This document shows, piece after piece, positions 1 through 5,207 of a stretch of DNA of 5,207 nt. Under the pieces are notes generated by a model, which had not been told where the DNA came from, made no database searches, and was given only the letters and a program-made list of their open reading frames with translations. Both the position numbers and the translations under genes were made by a program. Numbering within the stretch: position 1 is the stretch's first letter; each line of letters starts with the position of its first letter. Source of the stretch: DAOTXK01 sp034435395 (GTDB taxonomy: Bacteria; Chloroflexota; Anaerolineae; Aggregatilineales; Ch27); contig DAOTXK010000368.1 of NCBI GenBank assembly GCA_034435395.1, positions 1 through 5,207 of the forward strand, given 5' to 3'.

Positions 1-240
1 CAAAAAATCCTGGTAACCGTCGTCGAAGGTCAGGACCATCATCTGAGCCGGTATCCCCCACCGCCGCAGCCGCGCGACCGCTTCATCCAAGGGGAGGACC
101 TGACACCGACGCACCACGAGATCGCACACCTGCTGGGCAAAAACCTCCGGATGAATGGCGAACGGGTCGCACGGATTATCGGACACACTGTGATACATCA
201 GTATGCGCAGGCGAGACAGCCCTCTGACGTCATTCATCAT
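1..240 (-). CDS. polysaccharide deacetylase (NodB-like), N-terminal part, truncated by window edge
   Basis: This is the first 80 residues of a carbohydrate esterase 4 / NodB-type deacetylase, a metal-dependent enzyme that removes N- or O-acetyl groups from polysaccharide. The strand near the start carries LMYHSVSD (residues 14-21), the usual first motif of the exopolysaccharide-cluster branch. Catalytic motif 1, TFDDGY, lies at 71-76: by family knowledge D73 is the catalytic base and D74 a metal ligand. The metal-binding histidines (HxxxH) and the rest of the barrel lie beyond the window. No signal peptide is visible, so a cytoplasmic location or anchoring by another part is possible. Two adjacent ATG codons (240-238 and 237-235) could start it; the first overlaps the TGA of the small upstream frame as ATGA. 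A G-run (GGGGG) lies about 9 nt upstream. The family call is secure; substrate is unknown. Confidence 0.9.
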   Translation of the reverse strand, partial: MMNDVRGLSRLRILMYHSVSDNPCDPFAIHPEVFAQQVCDLVVRRCQVLPLDEAVARLRRWGIPAQMMVLTFDDGYQDFL

Positions 241-404
241 GATGGCAACCCCCAGTGAACCACTCTCGCCGGCCCCGTCATAAAGAACAGAACACCACCC
301 TCTGCGCCTTGTCGGACCAGAGGCTGAAGATGATCCCACACTCGCCTGACAACCTTTGGACCGTCCTGTATCATGGGCTTCGCCACGTGATATTCTGGTA
401 TCAT
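237..404 (-). CDS. possible small protein, 55 aa, translationally coupled to the deacetylase
   Basis: I do not recognise this 55-residue frame. Its start is preceded by AAGGTGAGG (407-415), giving an AAGG about 7 nt before ATG. Its stop TGA overlaps the deacetylase ATG as ATGA, a common arrangement for coupled operon genes. The product begins MIPEYHVAKPMIQDG and contains a mixed basic and hydrophobic segment with GGVLFFMTGPARVV near residues 36-49. No signal peptide or known motif is seen. The frame stays open about 22 codons upstream of the ATG without another start codon, so it could be the tail of a decayed longer gene. By my count third-position GC is about 56% (30 of 54 codons), which looks lower than in the neighbours, so it may equally be a chance open frame. 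Translation is inferred, not shown. Confidence 0.35.
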   Translation of the reverse strand: MIPEYHVAKPMIQDGPKVVRRVWDHLQPLVRQGAEGGVLFFMTGPARVVHWGLPS

Positions 405-465
405 AGCCTCACCTTCATCGATGCCAGCAAGGAGTCGCTCCTCGACTCCGGATATGAGCGCGCCA

Positions 466-481
466 GCCGGTCAGGGTGATC
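466..481. repeat. 16-bp direct repeat, copy 1 (other copy 4748-4763)
   Basis: GCCGGTCAGGGTGATC occurs here, just downstream of the family 4 glycosyltransferase stop, and again in the same orientation in the divergent intergenic region. The match is exact over 16 bases, and both copies lie outside reliable genes. Function is unknown. Confidence 0.6.
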
Positions 482-520
482 CAGCCCCCGCCGGGACATC
501 GGTCTGATCATCCCCCGCCA

Positions 521-1675
521 TCAGGGCGTCGACGAGGTCAGCACCTCCCGATAAACCTGTTCCAGCCGGGCGTTGATCCGGGGCCAGGCGTACTTAACCT
601 CGACCTTGGCCCGACCGCGCCGTCCCATGGCCTGCCGCCGCGCCGGGTCGCCCAGCAGCAGCCGGATTTTGGCGGCCAGTTCGTCCCCATCGCCAGGCGT
701 GCTCAGCAGGCCATTTTCCCCATCGCTGACCACCGAACGCACGCCCGGCAGGTTGCTGGCGATCACGGGCCGGCCGCAGGCCATCGCCTCCAACAAGACG
801 AGGCCAAACGCCTCGCCCATCGTCGTGGAGGGCAGCACGCCGAGATCGCACAAGGCATAGTGCGCCGGCAGCTGCTCATCGGAAACCCGACCGCAGAAGA
901 TCACCCGCCCCCCCAGCCCCAACTCCTGAGCCAGGGCCGCATACCGGGGGCGCAGGTCGCCGTCGCCGACCACCAGCAACTTCACGTCCGCCTCATCGAT
1001 CAGGCGCATACAACGAATAAGCACGTCCACCCCTTTGAAGTAATGGGGTGTGTCCAGCCCGCCGACGAACAGCACCACCCGGTCCTCCGGGGCCAGTCCA
1101 TAGGCCGCCCGCAGATCGCGGCTGTCCAGGTCCGGGCGAAAGCGATCGGGGTCCACGCCATTGGGCATCTCCACCACGCGTTCCCCCATCGCCCGCACCA
1201 ACGGCGCGATGCGGGCCGACCGGGCATAGTCGAGGGACGTGACCATCAGCCGGCAGGCGCGCCTCAGGATCGCCTGGCCGAGCACCGCATGATGAACCCT
1301 GATGCCCACGCCCATCACGCCATCCAGGATGACATCCTGATGATAGGTGATCACATACCGCACGCCGCGCCGCCAGGATTGCAGGTACAGCATCTCCTGC
1401 CCGAAGATGAAAGGATAGTGGAGATGGACCAGATCAAAGCCCCGCAGCCGCCGGAACAGTTCGGGCATAAACGGCGCGTTACCCACCCGAAACGCCACCG
1501 GCAGGCGGTGCACCACCAGCTCGCTGGGGTACGCGTGGTCCCCCGGTGGATGATCGGCGGTGAACACCTCCACCTGGTTCCCCAGTCCCGCCAGGCCGAT
1601 GGCGTTTTGATAACACACCCTGCCTGTGCCGCCCAGATAGGGAGGGAAAGTTGCGGTCACATGCGCGATTCTCAT
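521..1675 (-). CDS. family 4 (GT-B) glycosyltransferase
   Basis: A 384-residue retaining GT4 glycosyltransferase that would transfer a sugar from a nucleotide donor to a glycan or lipid-linked acceptor in the cytoplasm. The N-terminal acceptor domain opens with MRIAHVTATFPPYLGGTG, containing the glycine-rich GGTGR loop at 15-19. The C-terminal donor domain has MPNGVD (170-175), the FVGGLD strand (203-208) with FKG (213-215), VVGDGD (235-240), and the EX7E signature EAFGLVLLE with E288 and E296, followed by AMACGRPVIAS. Length fits the family. The open frame extends 63 codons further upstream to 1864, but I choose 1675 because the first beta strand starts there and the upstream part is hairpin-rich and unlike the family. 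The start has only a weak Shine-Dalgarno (GGGAG roughly 20 nt upstream). The usual arginine of the FVGRL motif is glycine here. A PimA/PimB-like or capsule GT4 role is possible; donor and acceptor cannot be told. Confidence 0.93.
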   Translation of the reverse strand: MRIAHVTATFPPYLGGTGRVCYQNAIGLAGLGNQVEVFTADHPPGDHAYPSELVVHRLPVAFRVGNAPFMPELFRRLRGFDLVHLHYPFIFGQEMLYLQSWRRGVRYVITYHQDVILDGVMGVGIRVHHAVLGQAILRRACRLMVTSLDYARSARIAPLVRAMGERVVEMPNGVDPDRFRPDLDSRDLRAAYGLAPEDRVVLFVGGLDTPHYFKGVDVLIRCMRLIDEADVKLLVVGDGDLRPRYAALAQELGLGGRVIFCGRVSDEQLPAHYALCDLGVLPSTTMGEAFGLVLLEAMACGRPVIASNLPGVRSVVSDGENGLLSTPGDGDELAAKIRLLLGDPARRQAMGRRGRAKVEVKYAWPRINARLEQVYREVLTSSTP

Positions 1676-1776
1676 AAACGTCTGGTCCAGAGTCTCCCTG
1701 CCAGCCAGAGGCGGATCAGCGCGGTACCCTTGCCGCCAGGACATCGACAACCGACGGTTAATGCCCGACATGAGAA

Positions 1777-1809
1777 CCAGGCTTCCCCAAGCGCTGTTGT
1801 GAAGCCTGG
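1777..1809 (-). repeat. perfect 9-bp inverted repeat (hairpin B)
   Basis: CCAGGCTTC (1777-1785) pairs perfectly with GAAGCCTGG (1801-1809) across a 15-nt loop. It lies about 100 nt upstream of the GT4 start in the minus-strand transcript. There is no adjacent T-run, so it is not an obvious intrinsic terminator. Confidence 0.6.
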
Positions 1810-1814
1810 CCAGT

Positions 1815-1840
1815 GACTTCCACCGGAAGCCGTGGAAGTC
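1815..1840 (-). repeat. perfect 9-bp inverted repeat (hairpin A)
   Basis: GACTTCCAC (1815-1823) pairs perfectly with GTGGAAGTC (1832-1840) across an 8-nt loop. The loop contains GGAAGCC (1825-1831), which is complementary to GGCTTCC (1780-1786) in the neighbouring hairpin, so a competing fold or pseudoknot between the two is possible. No T-run follows on either strand. Confidence 0.6.
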
Positions 1841-1856
1841 GGTTCTGCCGATAACC

Positions 1857-1868
1857 ACCTGCACAGGT
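1857..1868. repeat. short palindrome ACCTG-CA-CAGGT
   Basis: A 5-bp perfect inverted repeat with a 2-nt centre, next to the two larger hairpins. Too short to interpret alone. It could be part of the same RNA structure or a protein-binding half-site pair. Confidence 0.35.
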
Positions 1869-1970
1869 CGGACGCGCTGGCGCGGCGGGACCCTCAGCTA
1901 ACCACGTCTCGAGGCCCCAATCGGCGTCCAGGGCGGAGAGCCTGCGGCGCTCACCACGCCGGGCGTCGTT

Positions 1971-1994
1971 TCACCGGGCCCGCCTACCCGGTGA
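1971..1994 (-). repeat. inverted repeat spanning the GT2 stop codon, possible weak terminator
   Basis: TCACCGGG (1971-1978) and CCCGGTGA (1987-1994) form a perfect 8-bp stem around an 8-nt loop. The TAG stop of the upstream GT2 lies in the loop. On the minus strand the stem is followed by AAACGACG rather than a U-tract, so it fits a pausing, RNA-stabilising or factor-dependent end better than a classical intrinsic terminator. Confidence 0.4.
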
Positions 1995-3153
1995 CATCCT
2001 GGAGCACCCGTTCGCTGAGGCGGGCCGCGGCCGGCTCTGGGATCTGACGGGTCACCCCCAGATAGACGCGATGCCACAGATAAAACAGGGGATCGAGGAC
2101 CCACCGGCACACTTTGACCTCAAACCCGTCGCCGGTCTGGCCAGCAGCCAGCTTGAGCGAGGCGGTGCTCAAAATCTCGCGGTCCGACACCCGCCGCGAC
2201 TGCTGCACCACCTGCCGCCGCCGCAGAATGTTGGACCAGTTGGCGATCAGCCACCCGTGGCTGGTCATCTTGGCCCGGATGTGGGCCGGGCCGCTCAGCA
2301 GGGAGAAGCCCCAGCTCACGATCTCCGCCAGCAGCAGGACGGGCAACAGCAGCCACAAGGTGCGCCAGCGCAGGTTCTTGAGCAGCATCTGGTAACGGTT
2401 ACGCTCCAGCAGGTAAAACTTCTGCGGGCTAAAACTGGCGGCGTAATCGTGATAGATGATCGACTCCGGCACATAGCGGCATTGATACCCCATCAGGCGC
2501 GCGCGCCATGACAGATCGGTATCCTCCACGTAAGCCGGCGAGAAGGCATCGTCAAAGCCACCCAGCTCGAGAAAGAGCGACCGGGAGACAGCGAAGGCCG
2601 CCCCGGAGACCGCATTGACGGTTTCCGCCTGGTCCGCCGATTGGCTGGGAGCCAGCCAGCCGCGCAGGTAGCCGAAGCCAGCGAAGTGGATGTCATTGCC
2701 GCAGGTGTTGATGTGGTCCGGATCGTTCAGCAGCAGGATTTTGCCGGTGACCAGGCCAACCTCCGGATTTTCCTCCAGCGTCTGCACCAACGGCTCCAGC
2801 CAGTCGGGTTCAACCACCGTATCCATGTTCAGGAAGGCCAGGAATTCGCCGGTGGCGCTCAGCGCCCCCAGGTTGTTGCCGACGCCGAAACCCAGATTCT
2901 GCCCGGCGCGAATCAACCGCACCCCCGGAAAGTGCCGCTCCACGTAATCCGCGCTGCCGTCTTCCGAGCCGTTATCGACCACAATGATCTCGTAATCGGT
3001 GTACTGCTGTTTGAGCAAGGAGGAAAGACACGCCTCGATGTATTTGGCCCCGTTATAATTGACGACAACAATGCTCACACGGGGCGCGCCGGCACCCCGC
3101 GGCCCATATTCAGTTACTGTCTGGTCAACTCCCTCCAGGATTTGGCTATCCAT
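1984..3153 (-). CDS. family 2 glycosyltransferase, rhamnosyltransferase-like (WbbL/RfbF type)
   Basis: A 389-residue inverting GT-A glycosyltransferase expected to add a sugar (often rhamnose in this branch) to a growing lipid-linked or surface glycan at the cytoplasmic membrane face. After a 25-residue lead, VSIVVVNYNG (26-35) and IIVVDNGSEDGS (56-67) form the nucleotide-binding part. NMD (109-111) is the DXD-like metal site. VSGAAFAVSR (182-191) and YVEDTDLSWRARLMGY (208-223) carry the acceptor site and the likely catalytic acid pair E210/D211. A hydrophobic stretch at about 265-285 may dip into the membrane. The C-terminal 100 residues are basic and not recognisable as a separate domain. 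The start overlaps the end of the upstream GT2 by 8 nt, and AAGGAG stands 6 nt before the ATG, so the start is well supported. The family is secure; the sugar is inferred. Confidence 0.92.
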   Translation of the reverse strand: MDSQILEGVDQTVTEYGPRGAGAPRVSIVVVNYNGAKYIEACLSSLLKQQYTDYEIIVVDNGSEDGSADYVERHFPGVRLIRAGQNLGFGVGNNLGALSATGEFLAFLNMDTVVEPDWLEPLVQTLEENPEVGLVTGKILLLNDPDHINTCGNDIHFAGFGYLRGWLAPSQSADQAETVNAVSGAAFAVSRSLFLELGGFDDAFSPAYVEDTDLSWRARLMGYQCRYVPESIIYHDYAASFSPQKFYLLERNRYQMLLKNLRWRTLWLLLPVLLLAEIVSWGFSLLSGPAHIRAKMTSHGWLIANWSNILRRRQVVQQSRRVSDREILSTASLKLAAGQTGDGFEVKVCRWVLDPLFYLWHRVYLGVTRQIPEPAAARLSERVLQDVTG

Positions 3154-4156
3154 GTTGTGCTCCTTGCATCCGCATGAATTCCAGTAAAAGTCCGCGCAAC
3201 GAATGTAAGATGATCCCGGTGAACAGGGCGAGCGTACCGATAAAACAAAACAAGACGGCCAACAAAGCGGTGCCCACCGCCAGCTGCTGATAGACGCTAT
3301 AGGTGTGCACGACCCACAGGCCGACGAACAGGCCCATCATCAAGATCAAAAAGCCGGGCGTGGTGAAAAAGACCAGCGGCCGCGACTGACCGATCAGGCG
3401 CAGGATGCCGTTCAACACCTTGAGGCCATGCGCCACCACCGAGCGCTTGGGCTTGTCCTCGTAACGGATGGTGATCGGCACTTCCACCACCTTCAGGTTG
3501 TAGTCCCGCGCCAGGAACTGCATCTCCGACTCCACCGAAAACCCGCTGCTACTGAAGGTGATGCGCTCCACCGCCCGCAACGAGAAGGCCCGGAAACCGC
3601 TCTGCGAGTCCGTGGACGCCGTGCCCGATAACAGGTTGACCAGCGTGGTGAATCCCCAGTGGCCGAGAATACGCGACACAGGGACATCGCTTTCCTGCTT
3701 CAGATAACGCGAGCCGATCACCAGATCAGCTTCCCCGGCGAGCACCGGCGTGATGACTTTGGGCAAATCTTCGGGCCGGTGTTGCCAGTCCCCGTCGAGG
3801 ATGACCACCACCCCCGGCAGGAACAGTTCCCTGGCCTTGCGGAAGCCGGTGTTCAGGGCTGCGCCCTTGCCCAGGTTTACTTCGTGACGGACAACGCTGG
3901 CCCCGGCCAGGCGGGCGATCGCGGCGGTGTGATCGGTGGAACCGTCGTCCACCACGATAACCTCGTCCACATACTGGCGGACCTGCAAGACCACACTGCC
4001 GATAAACCGTTCTTCGTTGTAAGCGGGGATGACGGCTACCACCCGGTCGTTGAACGGATAATTCGCGCCTGCCTGGTCAGCCGTGGCCACTGCGCTGAGC
4101 AGGCGATCCGTCCCTAAAGGTGCCAGCCTGACCGCTGTGTCCTGCGCTATCTCCAT
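3146..4156 (-). CDS. family 2 glycosyltransferase, polyprenol-phosphate mannose/glucose synthase-like, with two membrane helices
   Basis: A 336-residue GT-A enzyme of the DPM1/GtrB-like group, which typically moves a sugar from a nucleotide donor to polyprenyl phosphate or a related lipid. After a poorly conserved 38-residue N-terminus come VVAVIPAYNEE (39-49), VIVVDDGSTD (66-75), NLGKGAALNTGF (94-105), the metal-binding DGDWQHRPED (121-130, D121 and D123), VIGSRY (146-151) and the acceptor motif DSQSGFRAF (183-191). Two hydrophobic segments at about 261-283 and 294-318 anchor the C-terminus. The start at 4156 has a purine-rich AGGGGGTAGGTAG just upstream. It is the first minus-strand gene after the divergent gap and so probably opens the operon; its tail overlaps the next GT2 and supplies that gene's ribosome binding site. 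Lipid-carrier charging is likely but not proven; direct glycan extension is the alternative. Confidence 0.93.
   Translation of the reverse strand: MEIAQDTAVRLAPLGTDRLLSAVATADQAGANYPFNDRVVAVIPAYNEERFIGSVVLQVRQYVDEVIVVDDGSTDHTAAIARLAGASVVRHEVNLGKGAALNTGFRKARELFLPGVVVILDGDWQHRPEDLPKVITPVLAGEADLVIGSRYLKQESDVPVSRILGHWGFTTLVNLLSGTASTDSQSGFRAFSLRAVERITFSSSGFSVESEMQFLARDYNLKVVEVPITIRYEDKPKRSVVAHGLKVLNGILRLIGQSRPLVFFTTPGFLILMMGLFVGLWVVHTYSVYQQLAVGTALLAVLFCFIGTLALFTGIILHSLRGLLLEFMRMQGAQHG
3160..3165 (-). promoter_or_regulatory. ribosome binding site for the rhamnosyltransferase-like GT2
   Basis: AAGGAG lies 6 nt before the ATG at 3153 and inside the last codons of the upstream GT2. It fixes the downstream start and shows that the two genes are translated from one message. 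Confidence 0.8.
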
Positions 4157-4359
4157 CTACCTACCCCCTGTCGCTTGACAATAAACTCCCCAACGCTCCG
4201 GTTGACCGCGCCACTTTGCCGCCACCGGACTGGATGCCCACGTCCACTTTGCGCGATGGCCTTCATCCTTCCCCTAACACCGGTTAAACATTAAAGCTAT
4301 ACTAACAAGGTCCACGAGCCGTAAAGCGATCTTAACCTCTCTCGGCTTGGCGCAGGCGA

Positions 4360-4391
4360 CGCCCCTCCGGCCACCTGCTTCTTCAGGGGCG
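4360..4391. repeat. 7-bp inverted repeat with 18-nt loop
   Basis: CGCCCCT (4360-4366) pairs with AGGGGCG (4385-4391). The arms are perfect, but the loop is long and no T-run directly follows on either strand, so a terminator call is not supported. It could be part of an untranslated leader structure in the divergent region. Confidence 0.35.
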
Positions 4392-4747
4392 GGTGTACTT
4401 TAGAGTTGCCGGATGACTGGGTACCAGGGACATCAGGACAAGGAGAAACTTAGGGAGTGATCGTATGAATGTCTATTACGCCCCAACCCAGTGTCTGCTG
4501 CTGATGATAAAAAGGCAACCGTCAATGTCATCTCGTCGGTCCAGCAGCATCGTGGTCAGCAATCTCTACCAACGACTGTCGCCCCGCTGGTTCCGGCCGG
4601 GAGGTTCCCACCCCTGCCGTCAAACAACAAGCACCAATCAAGTATTTCAGCGTGATTGTATGTCATTTTATCTTAGCTAACAACTTACAGAAACCCGAAA
4701 AACTTATAAAGGACTTTCCCCAGCTGTCAGCGGAGGTCAGCACAGTC

Positions 4748-4763
4748 GCCGGTCAGGGTGATC
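4748..4763. repeat. 16-bp direct repeat, copy 2 (other copy 466-481)
   Basis: Exact copy of GCCGGTCAGGGTGATC in the intergenic region before the 78-residue membrane protein. It is immediately followed by a second copy of GATCTTAACC (overlapping at GATC), which also occurs at 4328-4337. Confidence 0.6.
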
Positions 4764-4836
4764 TTAACCCGTGGCTTACCGAATCGCGAAAAAAGCGTAA
4801 AACCAGTCCGCCAGGTCTGGACGCTGGCCAGGGGAT

Positions 4837-4863
4837 CAGGTATGATACAGGTGAATGATCATT
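4837..4863 (+). promoter_or_regulatory. operator-like cluster of short repeats upstream of the membrane-protein gene
   Basis: Two CAGGT repeats (4837-4841 and 4848-4852) are spaced 11 bp apart, one helical turn. Between them lies the near-palindrome GTATGATAC (4840-4848), and after them the perfect 10-bp palindrome AATGATCATT (4854-4863). The cluster ends 75 nt before the ATG at 4939. This layout would suit a DNA-binding regulator, but no known operator is recognised. Confidence 0.25.
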
Positions 4864-4938
4864 TGTGCTCATGTTGTAGCGCATAAGACGCACCTATTAC
4901 AAAGAGATATTAGGTACTAGTTTTCGGATTGTGGGGAT

Positions 4939-5175
4939 ATGTCTTCAACGGTCACCGCGTTCACCATATCGACCTTAACTTCGGGCATGACGGCGACCCT
5001 CAGCCTGATCGCGATTGTGACCCTGTTGCTCCTGCTCATCAACAAAGAGATTGTGGTCACTGGTCCGACGCCTCAGGCCAGGTTGCTGAGACGGGCGCTG
5101 AATTTCACCATCCCGCCGCTGTTGTTCGTATTCGGCATGCTGTTGGTGCTGAAGTTCATCGAAATTGTGGGGTAA
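4939..5175 (+). CDS. uncharacterised small two-helix membrane protein, 78 aa
   Basis: A 78-residue protein with two hydrophobic segments, about 19-35 (TATLSLIAIVTLLLLLI) and 57-75 (TIPPLLFVFGMLLVLKF), joined by a polar loop with K36, R48, R51 and R52. By the positive-inside rule this is a hairpin with both ends outside the cytoplasm. There is no cleavable signal peptide, enzyme motif or cysteine. The ATG at 4939 has GTGGGGA just before it; a second in-frame Met at residue 17 is possible but would leave helix 1 with almost no N-terminal lead. It heads in the opposite direction to the glycosyltransferase genes and is followed directly by the window edge, so it may start a second operon. The style recalls short hypothetical proteins next to surface-glycan genes in Chloroflexota, from memory only. 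It could be a membrane partner or scaffold of a glycan export machine. Confidence 0.75.
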   Translation: MSSTVTAFTISTLTSGMTATLSLIAIVTLLLLLINKEIVVTGPTPQARLLRRALNFTIPPLLFVFGMLLVLKFIEIVG

Positions 5176-5207
5176 GGGGGGCAGGCCGCGTTATCCCTGG
5201 CCGACGG

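Larger units (their letters stand above)
1676..1983. other. 308-nt gap between GT4 and GT2, no gene, rich in inverted repeats
   Basis: No convincing gene is seen on either strand. The minus-strand frame of the GT4 runs through part of this gap (to 1864), but its residues do not look like a GT4 N-terminus. The gap holds perfect inverted repeats at 1777-1809, 1815-1840 and 1857-1868, plus one at its right edge (1971-1994). It interrupts an otherwise tightly packed minus-strand gene set. It may hold an internal promoter, a transcript processing site or a structured leader for the GT4 gene. No good promoter consensus was found. Confidence 0.6.
4157..4938. other. 782-nt divergent intergenic region
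   Basis: This region separates the leftward glycosyltransferase genes from the rightward membrane-protein gene, so it must hold promoters for at least one side. An AT-richer island lies at about 4270-4340; on the minus strand TTTACG (4320-4325) and TATAGC (4296-4301) sit 18 nt apart, a weak promoter-like pair 140 nt before the GT2 start. GATCTTAACC occurs twice (4328-4337, 4760-4769). Plus-strand open frames at 4465-4680 and 4652-4858 have compositions unlike real proteins, although the first has a good GGGAG 7 nt before its ATG. I see no RNA gene or recognisable riboswitch. Confidence 0.6.

Noticed and set aside
255..479. 74-codon plus-strand frame starting GTG
   Set aside because: It is antisense to the more plausible coupled minus-strand frame, has no clear ribosome binding site and no motif.
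476..1816. 446-codon plus-strand frame
   Set aside because: It lies antisense to the GT4 gene and is rich in H, P, Q and R, typical of a shadow frame in GC-rich DNA; no family is recognisable.
521..1864. Longer GT4 with a 63-residue N-terminal extension
   Set aside because: The extension precedes the conserved MRIAHVT first strand, overlaps perfect inverted repeats, and resembles neither a signal peptide nor a domain.
4296..4325. Minus-strand promoter for the first GT2 (TTTACG, 18 nt, TATAGC)
   Set aside because: Only 4 of 6 matches in each box, and it would leave a 140-nt leader; too weak to list as a feature.
4360..4391. Intrinsic terminator
   Set aside because: The 7-bp stem has an 18-nt loop and no adjacent T-run on either strand.
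4491..4655. 55-codon plus-strand frame starting with GTG (begins VSAADDKKATVNV)
   Set aside because: Its residues look slightly more protein-like than the overlapping frame, but there is no ribosome binding site before the GTG.
4652..4858. 68-codon plus-strand frame
   Set aside because: No ribosome binding site, no motif, and it spans the repeat copies in the intergenic region.

Overview
The window is a GC-rich bacterial stretch carrying part of a cell-surface polysaccharide (exopolysaccharide or cell-wall glycan) locus. Four reliable genes lie on the minus strand. In transcription order (high to low coordinates) they are: a polyprenol-phosphate-mannose-synthase-like family 2 glycosyltransferase with two C-terminal membrane helices (3146-4156); a rhamnosyltransferase-like family 2 glycosyltransferase (1984-3153); a family 4 GT-B glycosyltransferase (521-1675); and the N-terminal 80 residues of a polysaccharide deacetylase (1-240, running off the left edge). 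Between the last two sits a possible 55-codon small gene (237-404), which overlaps the deacetylase start by ATGA. On the plus strand, after a 782-nt divergent intergenic region, a 78-residue two-helix membrane protein (4939-5175) may be the first gene of a rightward transcript.

The organism cannot be fixed from this window. The co-directional GT2, GT2, GT4 and deacetylase genes, together with a short two-helix protein of this style, recall loci I associate with Chloroflexota. That is an impression from memory, not a search result.

Working model: the multi-pass GT2 could charge a lipid carrier or start a lipid-linked glycan. The other GT2 and the GT4 would extend it from nucleotide or lipid-linked sugars on the cytoplasmic face. 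The deacetylase would trim acetyl groups from amino sugars. The first two genes overlap by 8 nt, with a strong ribosome binding site inside the upstream gene, so they are clearly coupled. A 308-nt gap with several perfect inverted repeats separates them from the GT4, so that gap is the likeliest internal control point on the minus strand.

I do not see a complete novel system here. The most notable unexplained items are the mutually exclusive hairpins in the 1676-1983 gap, the ATGA-coupled small frame before the deacetylase, the uncharacterised 78-residue protein, and repeat or operator-like sequence in the divergent intergenic region. There is no sign of tRNA, rRNA, a CRISPR array, a transposase or a phage gene.
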